Positions 56,828 through 64,000 of a stretch of DNA of 64,000 nt are shown in pieces. The translations under genes were made by a program, and so were the position numbers. The notes below the pieces were generated by a model. It ran no database searches and was not told the DNA's origin. It worked only from the letters and a program-made list of their open reading frames with translations. The stretch is from Microbacterium sp. MYb54. GTDB lineage: Bacteria; Actinomycetota; Actinomycetes; Actinomycetales; Microbacteriaceae. Where the stretch lies: contig NZ_PCPA01000007.1 in assembly GCF_002979515.1 (NCBI RefSeq), positions 1-64,000 on the forward strand, given 5' to 3'. Numbering within the stretch: the stretch's first letter is position 1; each line of letters begins with the position of its first letter.

Positions 56828-58428
56828 GAGGACTCCTTGACGGTGAAACGAAGGCGCACGCCCGGAGCCAGTTGACCGGCGAGGTCGAGGCTGCGGTCGG
56901 TGAGTGCACCGATGATGGGGTATCCGCCGGTGAGCGGATGGTCTGGAAGGAACAGGACCGGCTGCCCGTCGGGCGGCACCTGGATCGCACCGGTGACGGC
57001 TCCCTCGCTCGGCAGTTCGCCTCCGAGCGCGCGCTCCAGCGGCACCTCGCCCTGGAGTCGGATGCCGACGCGATCGGAGCGCGGCGTGACGGTCCACTCC
57101 TGGCCGGTGAGGGTCGCGAGGGCCGCGGCCGTGAACCAGTCGTCGCGCGGGCCGAGGGTGATCTCGAGGTCGACGAGCTCTCCGGGAGCGGGAAGCTCGC
57201 GCGGCACGACGGCCGGCTCGACAGCATGCCGACCGGCGTCACCGACCGGGAGCACGACGCCGGCTGTGAGAGCCACCGGGCCGAGTCCGGCGAGGGTGTC
57301 GGCAGCACGGCTTCCGAGCGCGGGGGCCGCATCCAGTCCGCCGCGAACGGCGATGACGTAGCGCAGCCCACGCTCGGGGTGGCCGAGGGTGAGCTCGTCG
57401 CCGTCGACCGTGGCGAAGGGCTCACCGTGTGCGACGGGTCGCTGTGCGCCGTCGGCCTCCTGCAGCGTGAGCGAGCCGAAGGCCCCCGTGACGGCGGCCA
57501 CGCCGGAACCGCGGAACCGCAGCACGGCTCCCCCGACGCTCTCGAGCACGGCGGCTTCGGATGCATTGCCCACCGCACGGTTCGCGTCGTGCATCGCTCG
57601 ACGGTCTGCCGCCCCGGATGCCGAGACCCCGAGCGCCGCATAACCCGGGCGCCCGGCATCCTGCACCAGCAGCTGCAGCGACGGACGGACGACCTCTACG
57701 GCGGCATCCGCGCCGAAACCCCGGCCATCCGCGTCAGCTGCGGCGGGTTGCTCCTCGACGCGCCGAGCGTGTGCCGCAACGTCTCGGTTTCGGTCCGACC
57801 CAGCAGCGTCTAGCCGAGCCGCCTCGCGCACCTGCTCGAACCGCACCGTCGTGCCCGGGGAGAGCAGTGCGGGCGGGTCGCGGTCGATGTCCCACATCAC
57901 GGCATCCGTGCGCCCGATGAGCTGCCATCCACCAGGACTCTCGCGCGGGTACACCCCGGTGAACTGTCCGGCGAGCGCGACGGATCCGGCAGGCACTCGG
58001 GTACGCGGCGACGACCGGCGGGGCACGTCGAACAGGGGGTCGCTGCTCACCACGTATCCGAAGCCGGGGGCGAACCCGGAGAACGCGACCCGCCAGTCCG
58101 CGGCGAGGTGCCGGTTCACGAGCTCCTCCGGCGACACACCCAGCAGGGATGCCGCCTCGGCGAGGTCTTCGCCGTCGTACCGCACAGGCACCGTGACCTC
58201 GCCGGTGCCCGGCAGGTGCGCGGTGTCGATCTCGGTCGCGGCGAGCGCGATCGCGAGCTCGGCGGCGGAAACCCGAAGCGGATCGAAGCGCACCAGCACC
58301 GTGCGCGCACCGGGGATGCGCTCGACGATGCCGGGCACTCCCTCCCACGCGAGGTTCAGGCGCATCGCCTCATCGAGGTCGGCCGCCTCGACGAGGAGAG
58401 CATGATCGGATGCCGTGAGGATGCGCAT
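56824..58428 (-). CDS. Fused 5-oxoprolinase subunits PxpB-PxpC (KipI-KipA)
   Basis: A 534-aa fusion. The N-terminal half is PxpB/KipI (VPVRYDGEDLAEAASLLGVS, FAPGFGYVVSSDP, PRRSSPRTRVPAGSVALAGQFTGVYP) and the C-terminal half is PxpC/KipA (VVRPSLQLLVQDAGRPGYAALGVSASGAADRRAM, DHPLTGGYPIIGAL). A linker of about 40 residues joins them. With PxpA they should hydrolyse 5-oxoproline to glutamate using ATP. Upstream of it is pxpA (22 bp gap), and downstream the biotin carboxylase overlaps. Confidence 0.93.
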   Translation of the reverse strand: MRILTASDHALLVEAADLDEAMRLNLAWEGVPGIVERIPGARTVLVRFDPLRVSAAELAIALAATEIDTAHLPGTGEVTVPVRYDGEDLAEAASLLGVSPEELVNRHLAADWRVAFSGFAPGFGYVVSSDPLFDVPRRSSPRTRVPAGSVALAGQFTGVYPRESPGGWQLIGRTDAVMWDIDRDPPALLSPGTTVRFEQVREAARLDAAGSDRNRDVAAHARRVEEQPAAADADGRGFGADAAVEVVRPSLQLLVQDAGRPGYAALGVSASGAADRRAMHDANRAVGNASEAAVLESVGGAVLRFRGSGVAAVTGAFGSLTLQEADGAQRPVAHGEPFATVDGDELTLGHPERGLRYVIAVRGGLDAAPALGSRAADTLAGLGPVALTAGVVLPVGDAGRHAVEPAVVPRELPAPGELVDLEITLGPRDDWFTAAALATLTGQEWTVTPRSDRVGIRLQGEVPLERALGGELPSEGAVTGAIQVPPDGQPVLFLPDHPLTGGYPIIGALTDRSLDLAGQLAPGVRLRFTVKESS

Positions 58429-58450
58429 CAGACCAGGCGCTCCGCATCCG

Positions 58451-59218
58451 TCATCGCGAACCCGCGAACGGCGCGATCGTGATGCCTGCTTCCTGCAGCA
58501 TCCGCTTGGTCGCAGCCGCCATCGCCACCGAGCCGGGGCTGTCGCCGTGCACACAGATCGACTGTGCGACCACGGGCACATCGGTGCCGTCGATCGCACG
58601 GATCACGCCGTCGGAGGCGAGGCGCACCATGCGCTCGGCGACCGCGGCCGGGTCGTGCAGCACGGCCCCCTCCTCGGTGCGCGACACCAGCTGCCCGTCG
58701 GGCTGATACGCGCGATCCGCGAACGCCTCGGCGGCGACGGCGAGACCGGCGCGCTCGGCGACATCGAGCACGACGCCGCCGGAGAGCCCCAGCAGCACCA
58801 GGCTCGGGTCGATCGCGCGGATCGCCGCCACGACGTCTTTCGACTGCCGTTCGTCGCGCGCGATCGTGTTGTACAGCGCCCCGTGCGGCTTGACATAAGA
58901 GACCCGTCCGCCGACCGCGGCGGCGAGCCCGATGAGCGCCCCGAGCTGGTACTCGACGTGGGCCTGCAGGGTGGCCGAGTCGATGTCGACCTTGGTGCGC
59001 CCGAAGTTCTCGTAGTCACGGTAGCCGGGGTGCGCGCCGATCACGACGCCGCCCTGCACCGCGGCTGCGAGCGTCTCGCGGATGCCCTCGGGACTGCCGG
59101 CGTGGAACCCGCACGACACGTTCGCACTGGTGACGAGGCGCAGCATGCTCGCGTCGTCGCTGACGATGCGGCCCGGGACGTTCTCGCCGAGGTCCGAGTT
59201 CAGGTCGATCGACGTCAT
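58451..59218 (-). CDS. pxpA: 5-oxoprolinase subunit A (LamB/YcsF family)
   Basis: A 255-aa protein with the YcsF pattern: [51 protein letters not shown], and [11 protein letters not shown]. It begins four bases after the NRAMP-type transporter stop. Works with PxpBC to open 5-oxoproline. Confidence 0.95.
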   Translation of the reverse strand: MTSIDLNSDLGENVPGRIVSDDASMLRLVTSANVSCGFHAGSPEGIRETLAAAVQGGVVIGAHPGYRDYENFGRTKVDIDSATLQAHVEYQLGALIGLAAAVGGRVSYVKPHGALYNTIARDERQSKDVVAAIRAIDPSLVLLGLSGGVVLDVAERAGLAVAAEAFADRAYQPDGQLVSRTEEGAVLHDPAAVAERMVRLASDGVIRAIDGTDVPVVAQSICVHGDSPGSVAMAAATKRMLQEAGITIAPFAGSR

Positions 59219-59222
59219 GCGA

Positions 59223-60500
59223 TCACGCTCCGATTCCGAGGAAGGCGAAGATGGGACCCACCGAGACGATCCCCATGTACCAGGTGAGCAGCGTCACGAG
59301 CGTACCGGCGACGAGCAGCCACATCGGGTACTTCTTGGTGCCGAGCAGGTCGCGGCGGAACCAGCCGATGTACATGAAGACGGTGAGTCCGATCGGCAGG
59401 ATCAGACCGTTGAAGCCACCGACGAACACGAGGATCGCAGCCGGTGCGGTACCGATCGAGAGGTAGACGATCAGCGACACCACGATGAAGGCGACGGTCG
59501 CGAGCTGCAGCGGCCATCCGCCCTTGAGCTTCTTGGTGAAGGTGGAGAGGAAGGTCGCCGAGGTGTACGCCGCACCGATGACCGAGCTGATCGCCGCAGC
59601 CCAGAAGATCGCGCCGAAGATGCGGAGACCTGCGTCACCGAGCACCGCGCCGAAGGCCTGGCCGGCCGGGTTCGCGCCCTGACCGGAGAGGTCGAGCGTC
59701 ACGCCGGAGGCCACTACGCCGAGGATCGCGAGGAACAGCACGTAGCGCATGACACCGGTGACGAGGATGCCGTTGGTCGCCGCACGCATCACGGGGCCGG
59801 CGTGCTCGGGGCCCGTGTGGCCGGAGTCGAGGTAGCGGTGGGCGCCGGAGTAGGTGATGTATCCACCGACGGTTCCGCCGACGATCGTGGTGATGGTGGC
59901 GAAGTTCAGCTCGTCCGGCAGGAAGGTCTGTCGCAGGGCCTCACCGATCGGCGGCTGCGCGATGACGGCCACGATCACGGTCATCACGATCATGGCGATG
60001 CCGAGCACGACCAGCACGATGTCCATCACGGGGCCCGCCTTCTTCACGAGGAAGATGATGATCGCGAGGGCCGCGGTGACGATGCCGCCGAGCTTGGGGT
60101 CGATGCCGAGCAGAGCGTTCAGTCCGAGCCCACCACCGGCGATGTTGCCGATGTTGAATGCCAGCCCGCCGATCACGACGAGCACGGCGATCAGGTGACC
60201 CGAGTAGGGGATCGCGCTGTTGGCGAGTTCGCCCGCACGCTTGCCGGACGAGGTGATCATGCGCCAGACGTTCAGCTGCACGGCGATGTCGACGAGGATC
60301 GAGATGAGGATCGCGAACGCGAAGGCCGCCCCCATCGTCGCCGTGAACGTGGCGGTCTGGGTGATGAAGCCGGGGCCGATGGCACTGGTGGCCATGAGGA
60401 AGATCGCGCCGATGACGGCACTGCGGCCTGCGCGCTTCTTGGCGGACGAGAGGCGGGCTTCGTCTTCCGGAGAGAGGGAGGCGGTGGACTGCTCAGACAT
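59223..60500 (-). CDS. NRAMP-family transporter (YcsG type)
   Basis: A 425-aa protein with 11-12 helices; [21 protein letters not shown] is the NRAMP-type first helix and [18 protein letters not shown] is found in the YcsG branch. Members of this branch co-occur with pxpABC, so a role in 5-oxoproline or related solute uptake is more likely than divalent metal transport. First gene of the operon. Start taken at 60500; an ATG at 60515 adds five residues. Confidence 0.88.
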   Translation of the reverse strand: MSEQSTASLSPEDEARLSSAKKRAGRSAVIGAIFLMATSAIGPGFITQTATFTATMGAAFAFAILISILVDIAVQLNVWRMITSSGKRAGELANSAIPYSGHLIAVLVVIGGLAFNIGNIAGGGLGLNALLGIDPKLGGIVTAALAIIIFLVKKAGPVMDIVLVVLGIAMIVMTVIVAVIAQPPIGEALRQTFLPDELNFATITTIVGGTVGGYITYSGAHRYLDSGHTGPEHAGPVMRAATNGILVTGVMRYVLFLAILGVVASGVTLDLSGQGANPAGQAFGAVLGDAGLRIFGAIFWAAAISSVIGAAYTSATFLSTFTKKLKGGWPLQLATVAFIVVSLIVYLSIGTAPAAILVFVGGFNGLILPIGLTVFMYIGWFRRDLLGTKKYPMWLLVAGTLVTLLTWYMGIVSVGPIFAFLGIGA

Positions 60501-60564
60501 GCGGGGGATTCCCATCGTCGTTGGTGGGTGTCGGGTGACCCCCAGTGTAGAACGGGTAGAACCC

Positions 60565-60579
60565 GATTGTTCAACAATC
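60565..60579. promoter_or_regulatory. Candidate GntR operator upstream of the pxp operon
   Basis: GATTGTTCAACAATC, a perfect 15-bp palindrome, about 65 bp upstream of the transporter start. The shape fits a GntR/FadR-type site, and a GntR-FCD regulator is encoded at 62886-63524. Confidence 0.6.
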
Positions 60580-60794
60580 ATGTTACGGCCGTGCTACAAC
60601 GCGATTGCCTTCATATGTTCACCCAAGCTCGACCGCAGAAGTGGAGGTCGCGTCCTGCCAGCGCGAGTTCCGTTTTCGTGTCGGGCTTGAGGATGTGCCG
60701 CCGGCTAGCAGTCACGAGCGAGAAGAGGACCAGTCCATGGTTCCGCAACCGCCCATGTCCACAGGCCGTCGAATCGGCCAATCCGAAGTCCCGA
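60580..60794. other. Non-coding or degraded stretch upstream of the insertion
   Basis: No convincing gene. On the minus strand a short open frame is visible across 60611-60865, but it is too short and not protein-like; it may be the remnant of an older gene. Coding statistics are weaker than around it. Confidence 0.45.
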
Positions 60795-60921
60795 CTAGGG
60801 CGTGTCTGACAATTACGTGGTCCTGGCGATGATGCCGTCGAATGCGACGGCGGCGCAGTTGACACTGGTCACGGATCGGTTGGCCGGAGCGAGCGTGGAT
60901 GCGTCCTGCGAAGATGGTCGA

Positions 60922-61458
60922 GTGAACGAGAACCCCGATGTCGAGATTCGTCCGTACCGGAGCGAGGACGCACGCGCGACCCTGGCGGTGTTCATTGATG
61001 CGGTGACGGTGACCGCAGCAGCTGATTACTCGACCGAACAGATCGCCGCATGGGCGCGTCCGGCACAACGCAACGAGAGCGACTGGGACCGTGCGATGAA
61101 GGGCCGCAACAGCTACGTCTGCGTCGTGGATGATGCGATCGCAGGATTCTCCGATGTGAGCCCGACGGGGTACATCGACATGATGTTCGTGTCGCCGCGT
61201 CATGCTCGTCGCGGTCTGGCCTCTGCGCTGCTCGCGCTGCTAGAAGCCGAGGCGCGGGCCACTGGTGCCATCGCGCTCTCGGCGGACGTCAGTCTCACAG
61301 CGCGCCCCTTCTTCGAACGTCACGGCTTCATCGTGGAGGCCGAGCAACACCCCATGACGGCCGGTGTGCCGATGACAAACTTTCAAATGACCAGGCCGCT
61401 TGCTGCATCGAACTCGGGTGTGCTTGACAGAAGTGCGGGTGACGGGCTGGGAGCCTGA
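60922..61458 (+). CDS. GNAT acetyltransferase inside the IS unit (3' end replaced by IS sequence)
   Basis: A 178-aa GNAT enzyme starting at a GTG. Motifs: VEIRPYRSEDARATLAVFIDAV, YIDMMFVSPRHARRGLASALLALLEAEARATGA (acetyl-CoA loop RHARRGLA) and the C-terminal ARPFFERHGFIVEAEQ, the small Acetyltransf_1 pattern. The last about 13 residues (from residue 166) are encoded by the IS left end, so the native C-terminus seems to have been replaced by insertion of the element. It lies between the outer inverted repeats and would travel as a passenger. Possible role: resistance or detoxification, not known. Confidence 0.8.
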   Translation: MNENPDVEIRPYRSEDARATLAVFIDAVTVTAAADYSTEQIAAWARPAQRNESDWDRAMKGRNSYVCVVDDAIAGFSDVSPTGYIDMMFVSPRHARRGLASALLALLEAEARATGAIALSADVSLTARPFFERHGFIVEAEQHPMTAGVPMTNFQMTRPLAASNSGVLDRSAGDGLGA

Positions 61459-62359
61459 GCGGGTGTCGCGCTTCCAAGTGCTCTCGGATGCTCAGTGGTC
61501 GTTTATCGAGCCGATGCTCCCGGCGCGGACGGGGCGACGAGGGCGACCGTTCTCCGATGCCAGGTCGATGGTCGAGGCCATCGTCTACCGGTATCGGACC
61601 GGGATCGCGTGGCGGGATCTGCTGAGGTGTTCGGCCCGTGGCAAACGGTGTGGACCTGGCATCGCCGGATGGCGGTGGAGGGCACGTGGGAGAAGGTGCA
61701 TGCTCGATTGACCGCTGCCGCGGATGCCGCCGGATTGGTGGACTGGTCGCTGTCGGTGGACTCCACGATCGCTCGCGCACATCAGCACGCGACGAACACG
61801 ATGCGCCTCACTGGGGGCTGGGTCGAACTACACGAATCTGCGGGAAGAGCCGCCTGACCACGGCATCGGTCGCTCACGCGGCGGGCTATCGACCAAAGTC
61901 CATCAGCTCGTCGATGGTAACGGGCTGCCCTTGGTCGCCAGGATCACGCCCGGTCAGGCCGGTGACTCGCCGATGTTCCTGCCTCTCATGTCGTCGCACC
62001 TGCGCGTTGGGCGTGAGATCGGTCGGCCACGCACCAGACCGGACGCGGTACGCGGCGACAAGGCGTACTCGTCTCGCGCGATCCGCTCGCACCTACGCGA
62101 CCGCGGCATCAAGGCTGTCATCTCCGAGCCCGACGACCAGAAGGGTCACCGCAAACGCCGAGGATCACGAGGCGGACGCCCCGTCGCGCTCGACACGGCC
62201 GACTACAGGAACCGCGACGTCATCGAGCGCCGCTTCAGCCACCTCGAGCAGTGGCGCGGCCTGGCCACCCGAAACGACAAACACGCGACCACCTACCGAG
62301 CCGCGGTCATCCTCCACGGCATCATCGCCTGGACCAGGCAATTGTCAGACACACCCTAG
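61439..62359 (+). pseudogene. IS5-family transposase, frame-disrupted
   Basis: The N-terminal part (VSRFQVLSDAQWSFIEPMLP, GRPFSDARSMVEAIVYRYRTGIAWRDL) is in one frame, then GPWQTVWTWHRRMAVEGTW to DSTIARAHQHATNT continues in another, and the C-terminal catalytic part (REEPPDHGIGRSRGGLSTKVHQLVDGNG, DKAYSSRAIRSHLRDRGIKAVI, FSHLEQWRGLATRNDK) is back in the first. The first break (about 61622) fits loss of one base (ctg-ctgag where a Pro codon is expected); the second (about 61805-61850) may be the normal OrfA/OrfB frameshift of this group. As written the transposase is probably inactive. The stop codon TAG is taken from the flanking CTAG. Confidence 0.85.
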
Positions 62360-62448
62360 TCGTGCACAGAGTCTGGGCATCGCTACTTCCCGACGCGCGA
62401 CAAAGAGGTTGGGGGTGTGGACGAAGAGAGACACATCCTGGACCACCA

Positions 62449-62480
62449 TTTGTCTGTCGGCCAGACGGGGGACAGACAAA
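62449..62480. promoter_or_regulatory. 10-bp inverted repeat upstream of a small membrane protein
   Basis: TTTGTCTGTC (62449-62458) and GACAGACAAA (62471-62480), perfect arms, 12-nt spacer. Could be an operator or a hairpin. The surrounding 62360-62555 has no gene. Confidence 0.45.
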
Positions 62481-62555
62481 AACCACGCGGCAGATTAGGG
62501 TGGGAGAGGTCCTGGGGTGTCTTGGGGCGTCGATGAACAATGGGGGGATCACCTG

Positions 62556-62597
62556 ATGAAGATGCAGAAACGTAAAGTCCTCCTAGGCCCCGCATGA
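62556..62597 (+). CDS. Short leader ORF overlapping the membrane protein start
   Basis: A 13-codon open frame (MKMQKRKVLLGPA) preceded by a GGGGGGATCACC purine-rich stretch. Its stop overlaps the ATG of the next gene (ATGA), so it may deliver ribosomes to that gene, which has no ribosome site of its own. Small, hence uncertain. Confidence 0.35.
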   Translation: MKMQKRKVLLGPA

Positions 62598-62806
62598 AGA
62601 CACGCGTCGCGGTACGCGCCACGATCATCACCCTCGTGCTCCTCGCAGCAACTCTTCCGCTGCTCGCTCGGATCGACGTGTTCCACGACGCGGTCTGGGC
62701 GTTCTGGGGTGTTTCTCTCGTGCTAGTGATCGTTGTCCTCGCGCTTAGCATCAAGAACTTCGCGCGAAGGCAAGACGGACCACGCGGAAGAAGCGAACAC
62801 GAATAA
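62594..62806 (+). CDS. Small two-helix membrane protein of unknown function
   Basis: A 70-aa protein with hydrophobic stretches at residues about 7-22 and 35-55 and a basic/acidic tail (RRQDGPRGRSEHE). No family recognised. No ribosome site is visible, so translation may depend on the overlapping leader ORF. It lies between the IS unit and the GntR gene. Confidence 0.55.
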   Translation: MKTRVAVRATIITLVLLAATLPLLARIDVFHDAVWAFWGVSLVLVIVVLALSIKNFARRQDGPRGRSEHE

Positions 62807-62885
62807 CAAAACGTGAAAGGCCTGGCCCCGCAGGCACCGCTGGCGACCGCAGACGATCCGCCCCTCCGACACCTACGATGAAGGC

Positions 62886-63524
62886 ATGAACCAGCAGGGC
62901 CCGCTCGCCGACGTGCTCCGTCAGCGCATCATCGACGGCGACTTCGCACCGGGCTCACGGCTGTCGGAGTCAGCCCTCGCCGAGCAGTTCGACGTGTCAC
63001 GCAACACCCTCCGCGAGGCGTTCCGGGTGCTCGCAGAGCAGGGGCTCGTCGAGCACATCCCGCACCGCGGCGTCTCAGTGGCCTCCCCCACCATCGCCGA
63101 CGTGATCGACATCTACCGTGCCCGCCGCGTGATCGAGTGCACGGCGCTGCGCCAGTCCGAGCCCGAGCATCCCGCCGTGCAGCTCATGCGCGACGCCCTG
63201 GCCGAGGCCGAGGAGCAACTGCCGCACGAGGACTGGCGGCGCATCGGCAGCGCGAACATGGCCTTCCACGACGCGATCGTGGCCCTCGCCGACAGCGCCC
63301 GGCTCGCGCGCACCTACCGCGATGTGGCCGCCGAGCTGCGACTCGTCTTCCTCGAGATCGACGAGCCGCGATCTTTGCACGAGCCGTTCGTCCGGCGGAA
63401 CCGTGCCGTGCTCACAGCGCTGCTGGAAAGGGGCCCCGAAGCGGCCGCCGAAGAGCTCGAGCGCTACCTCACCGCATCTGAACGCAGCGTCCTCGGAGCC
63501 TTCGCCCGCATGGGTCACCCCTGA
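62886..63524 (+). CDS. GntR-family regulator, FCD type
   Basis: A 212-aa regulator: GntR winged helix (LADVLRQRIIDGDFAPGSRLSESALAEQFDVSRNTLREAFRVLAEQGLVEHIPHRGVSVASP) and an FCD ligand-binding domain (AFHDAIVALADSARLARTYRD). FCD regulators usually sense small carboxylic acids. It is the likely regulator of the pxp operon because a GntR-like palindrome lies upstream of that operon and similar regulators neighbour pxp clusters. The IS unit now separates them. Confidence 0.92.
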   Translation: MNQQGPLADVLRQRIIDGDFAPGSRLSESALAEQFDVSRNTLREAFRVLAEQGLVEHIPHRGVSVASPTIADVIDIYRARRVIECTALRQSEPEHPAVQLMRDALAEAEEQLPHEDWRRIGSANMAFHDAIVALADSARLARTYRDVAAELRLVFLEIDEPRSLHEPFVRRNRAVLTALLERGPEAAAEELERYLTASERSVLGAFARMGHP

Positions 63525-63525
63525 C

Positions 63526-63541
63526 CCCCGACGTCTCGGGG
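63526..63541 (+). terminator. Weak hairpin after the GntR gene
   Basis: CCCCGA-CGTC-TCGGGG, a six-bp stem two bases past the stop codon. Short and without T-run. Confidence 0.4.
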
Positions 63542-63757
63542 AGCCGGACACCACCTTCGACCAGAACAGTGTTCGGTATTTTTGACCTGAGTGCATAAAT
63601 CTGTGAACATGCCGGGAAATGCCTTGCGATCTCGTGAAAGCCATGGTTACGTGAGCGGACTTCGGCACGATCGGCGGCGCAGAGTTGCTCGCCTTTCATC
63701 CGGAGGCCGCGTGCCGAGGGGGCGCGCGGATCGTTCAGATCGAAAAGGACTACTACT
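63542..63757. other. Intergenic region upstream of the partial secreted protein
   Basis: About 216 bp of non-coding DNA, with a short A/T-rich patch (63571-63605: gtgttcggtattttt) that could hold a promoter. No riboswitch or operator recognised. Confidence 0.5.
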
Positions 63758-64000
63758 TTGCGACTCACGAGAAAACTGGCGTTCGCCGCTACCGCGGCTG
63801 CTGCGCTCTGCCTCGGCACGGTCATCCCCGCTGCCGCCAATTCCACACCCGACGCCGACGACGTCCCCACCTTCCAGGAGTTCGAAGCGTCGACCTACCG
63901 AGACATCGACGGCGCCTACGTCGTCAACGGAGACGAGGTGATCTCCGACCGGGGCGAACTGCGGTCGTTCTACGAACAGCTCCTCGGCGCCGACCCCGTG
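63758..64000 (+). CDS. Secreted protein, start only (partial)
   Basis: Eighty-one codons are visible before the window ends. It starts at a TTG with AAAGGA eight bases upstream. The N-terminus RLTRKLAFAATAAAALCLGTVIPAAA is a signal peptide, followed by an acidic segment VPTFQEFEASTYRDIDGAYVVNGDEVISDRGELRSFYEQLLG. The pattern is like the prodomain start of secreted zinc metallopeptidases of the M57/HEIGH type recalled from Actinobacteria, but the catalytic part is outside the window, so this is a weak guess. Frame is in-frame throughout. Confidence 0.7.
   Translation, partial: MRLTRKLAFAATAAAALCLGTVIPAAANSTPDADDVPTFQEFEASTYRDIDGAYVVNGDEVISDRGELRSFYEQLLGADPV

Larger units (their letters stand above)
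60795..62359. mobile_element. IS5-family insertion unit carrying an acetyltransferase
   Basis: The unit 60799-62355 is flanked on both sides by CTAG (60795-60798 and 62356-62359), the target site preferred by IS5/IS427-type elements. Its ends are inverted repeats of about 43 bp with five to six mismatches (60799-60842 versus 62313-62355, starting GGCGTGTCTGACAATT and GGTGTGTCTGACAATT). The enclosed region holds a GNAT gene and an IS5-type transposase with two frame breaks. A third, shorter end-like sequence GGTGTGCTTGACAG lies at 61417-61430, just before the transposase, so the core IS is probably 61417-62355 (939 bp) and the GNAT segment an addition. Confidence 0.75.

Noticed and set aside
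63542-63757. Riboswitch (for example c-di-AMP type) upstream of a secreted protein
   Set aside because: Some hairpin potential, but no recognisable conserved core by eye.
1-64000. tRNA or rRNA genes
   Set aside because: No cloverleaf or rRNA-like sequence recognised by eye; a tRNA search program would settle this.

Overview
The window is chromosomal DNA of a high-GC Gram-positive actinobacterium. Very high GC with strong third-position GC bias, GTG and TTG starts, tightly overlapping ATGA/GTGA junctions, DtxR-type iron boxes, a sortase-type C-terminus, HtaA-HmuTUV haem uptake and the style of the pur genes all point to the Microbacteriaceae, most likely Microbacterium. Genus is an inference from gene content, not from a marker gene. 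No rRNA, tRNA or CRISPR array was seen.

Layout. 1-8.45 kb: a glycan locus with a wall-anchored GH101 endo-alpha-N-acetylgalactosaminidase, a cytosolic GH35 beta-galactosidase and a divergent LacI regulator; similar TGTTTGCG motifs lie upstream of both enzymes. 8.45-13.0 kb: a compact leaderless-bacteriocin locus, which is the most interesting part of the window. Two ~50-residue cationic Trp-containing peptides of the aureocin A53/lacticin Q type are followed by two bacterial-PH-domain membrane proteins and a NarL-type response regulator, with the histidine kinase divergent on the other side. 13.0-15.4 kb: DUF2231 protein, ECF sigma factor, anti-sigma factor and lipoprotein. 15.5-20.7 kb: purM-purF with an attached CynX/NimT-type exporter and two unassigned proteins.

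20.8-28.1 kb: haem acquisition (giant repeat-rich HtaA surface protein, divergent hmuTUV) with iron boxes between them. 28.1-30.5 kb: MarR/VOC pair, inositol-phosphatase-like protein and an unassigned protein. 30.4-41.4 kb: a sugar or polyol catabolic locus of unknown substrate: RbsB/LsrB-like binding protein, double ATPase, two permeases, FGGY kinase, M29 metallopeptidase, fused DhaKL kinase, DeoR regulator and divergent BtpA/SgcQ protein. 41.4-46.1 kb: SCP-like protein, NUDIX CoA pyrophosphatase, purD, a tandem-repeat array and an HxlR-MFS pair. 46.2-55.0 kb: polar amino-acid ABC transporter with a fused binding protein-permease, acetyltransferases, PadR-DHA2 efflux operon, purC, VapBC and a uracil permease.

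55.1-60.5 kb: a 5-oxoproline (pyroglutamate) operon: NRAMP-like transporter, PxpA, fused PxpB-PxpC and a biotin carboxylase/BCCP protein. Its probable GntR regulator lies at 62.9 kb, separated by an IS5-family element with a decayed transposase and an acetyltransferase enclosed between outer inverted repeats. The window ends inside a secreted protein. A family of GTGCAC-containing intergenic repeats occurs at three places (20.2, 44.0 and 46.1 kb).
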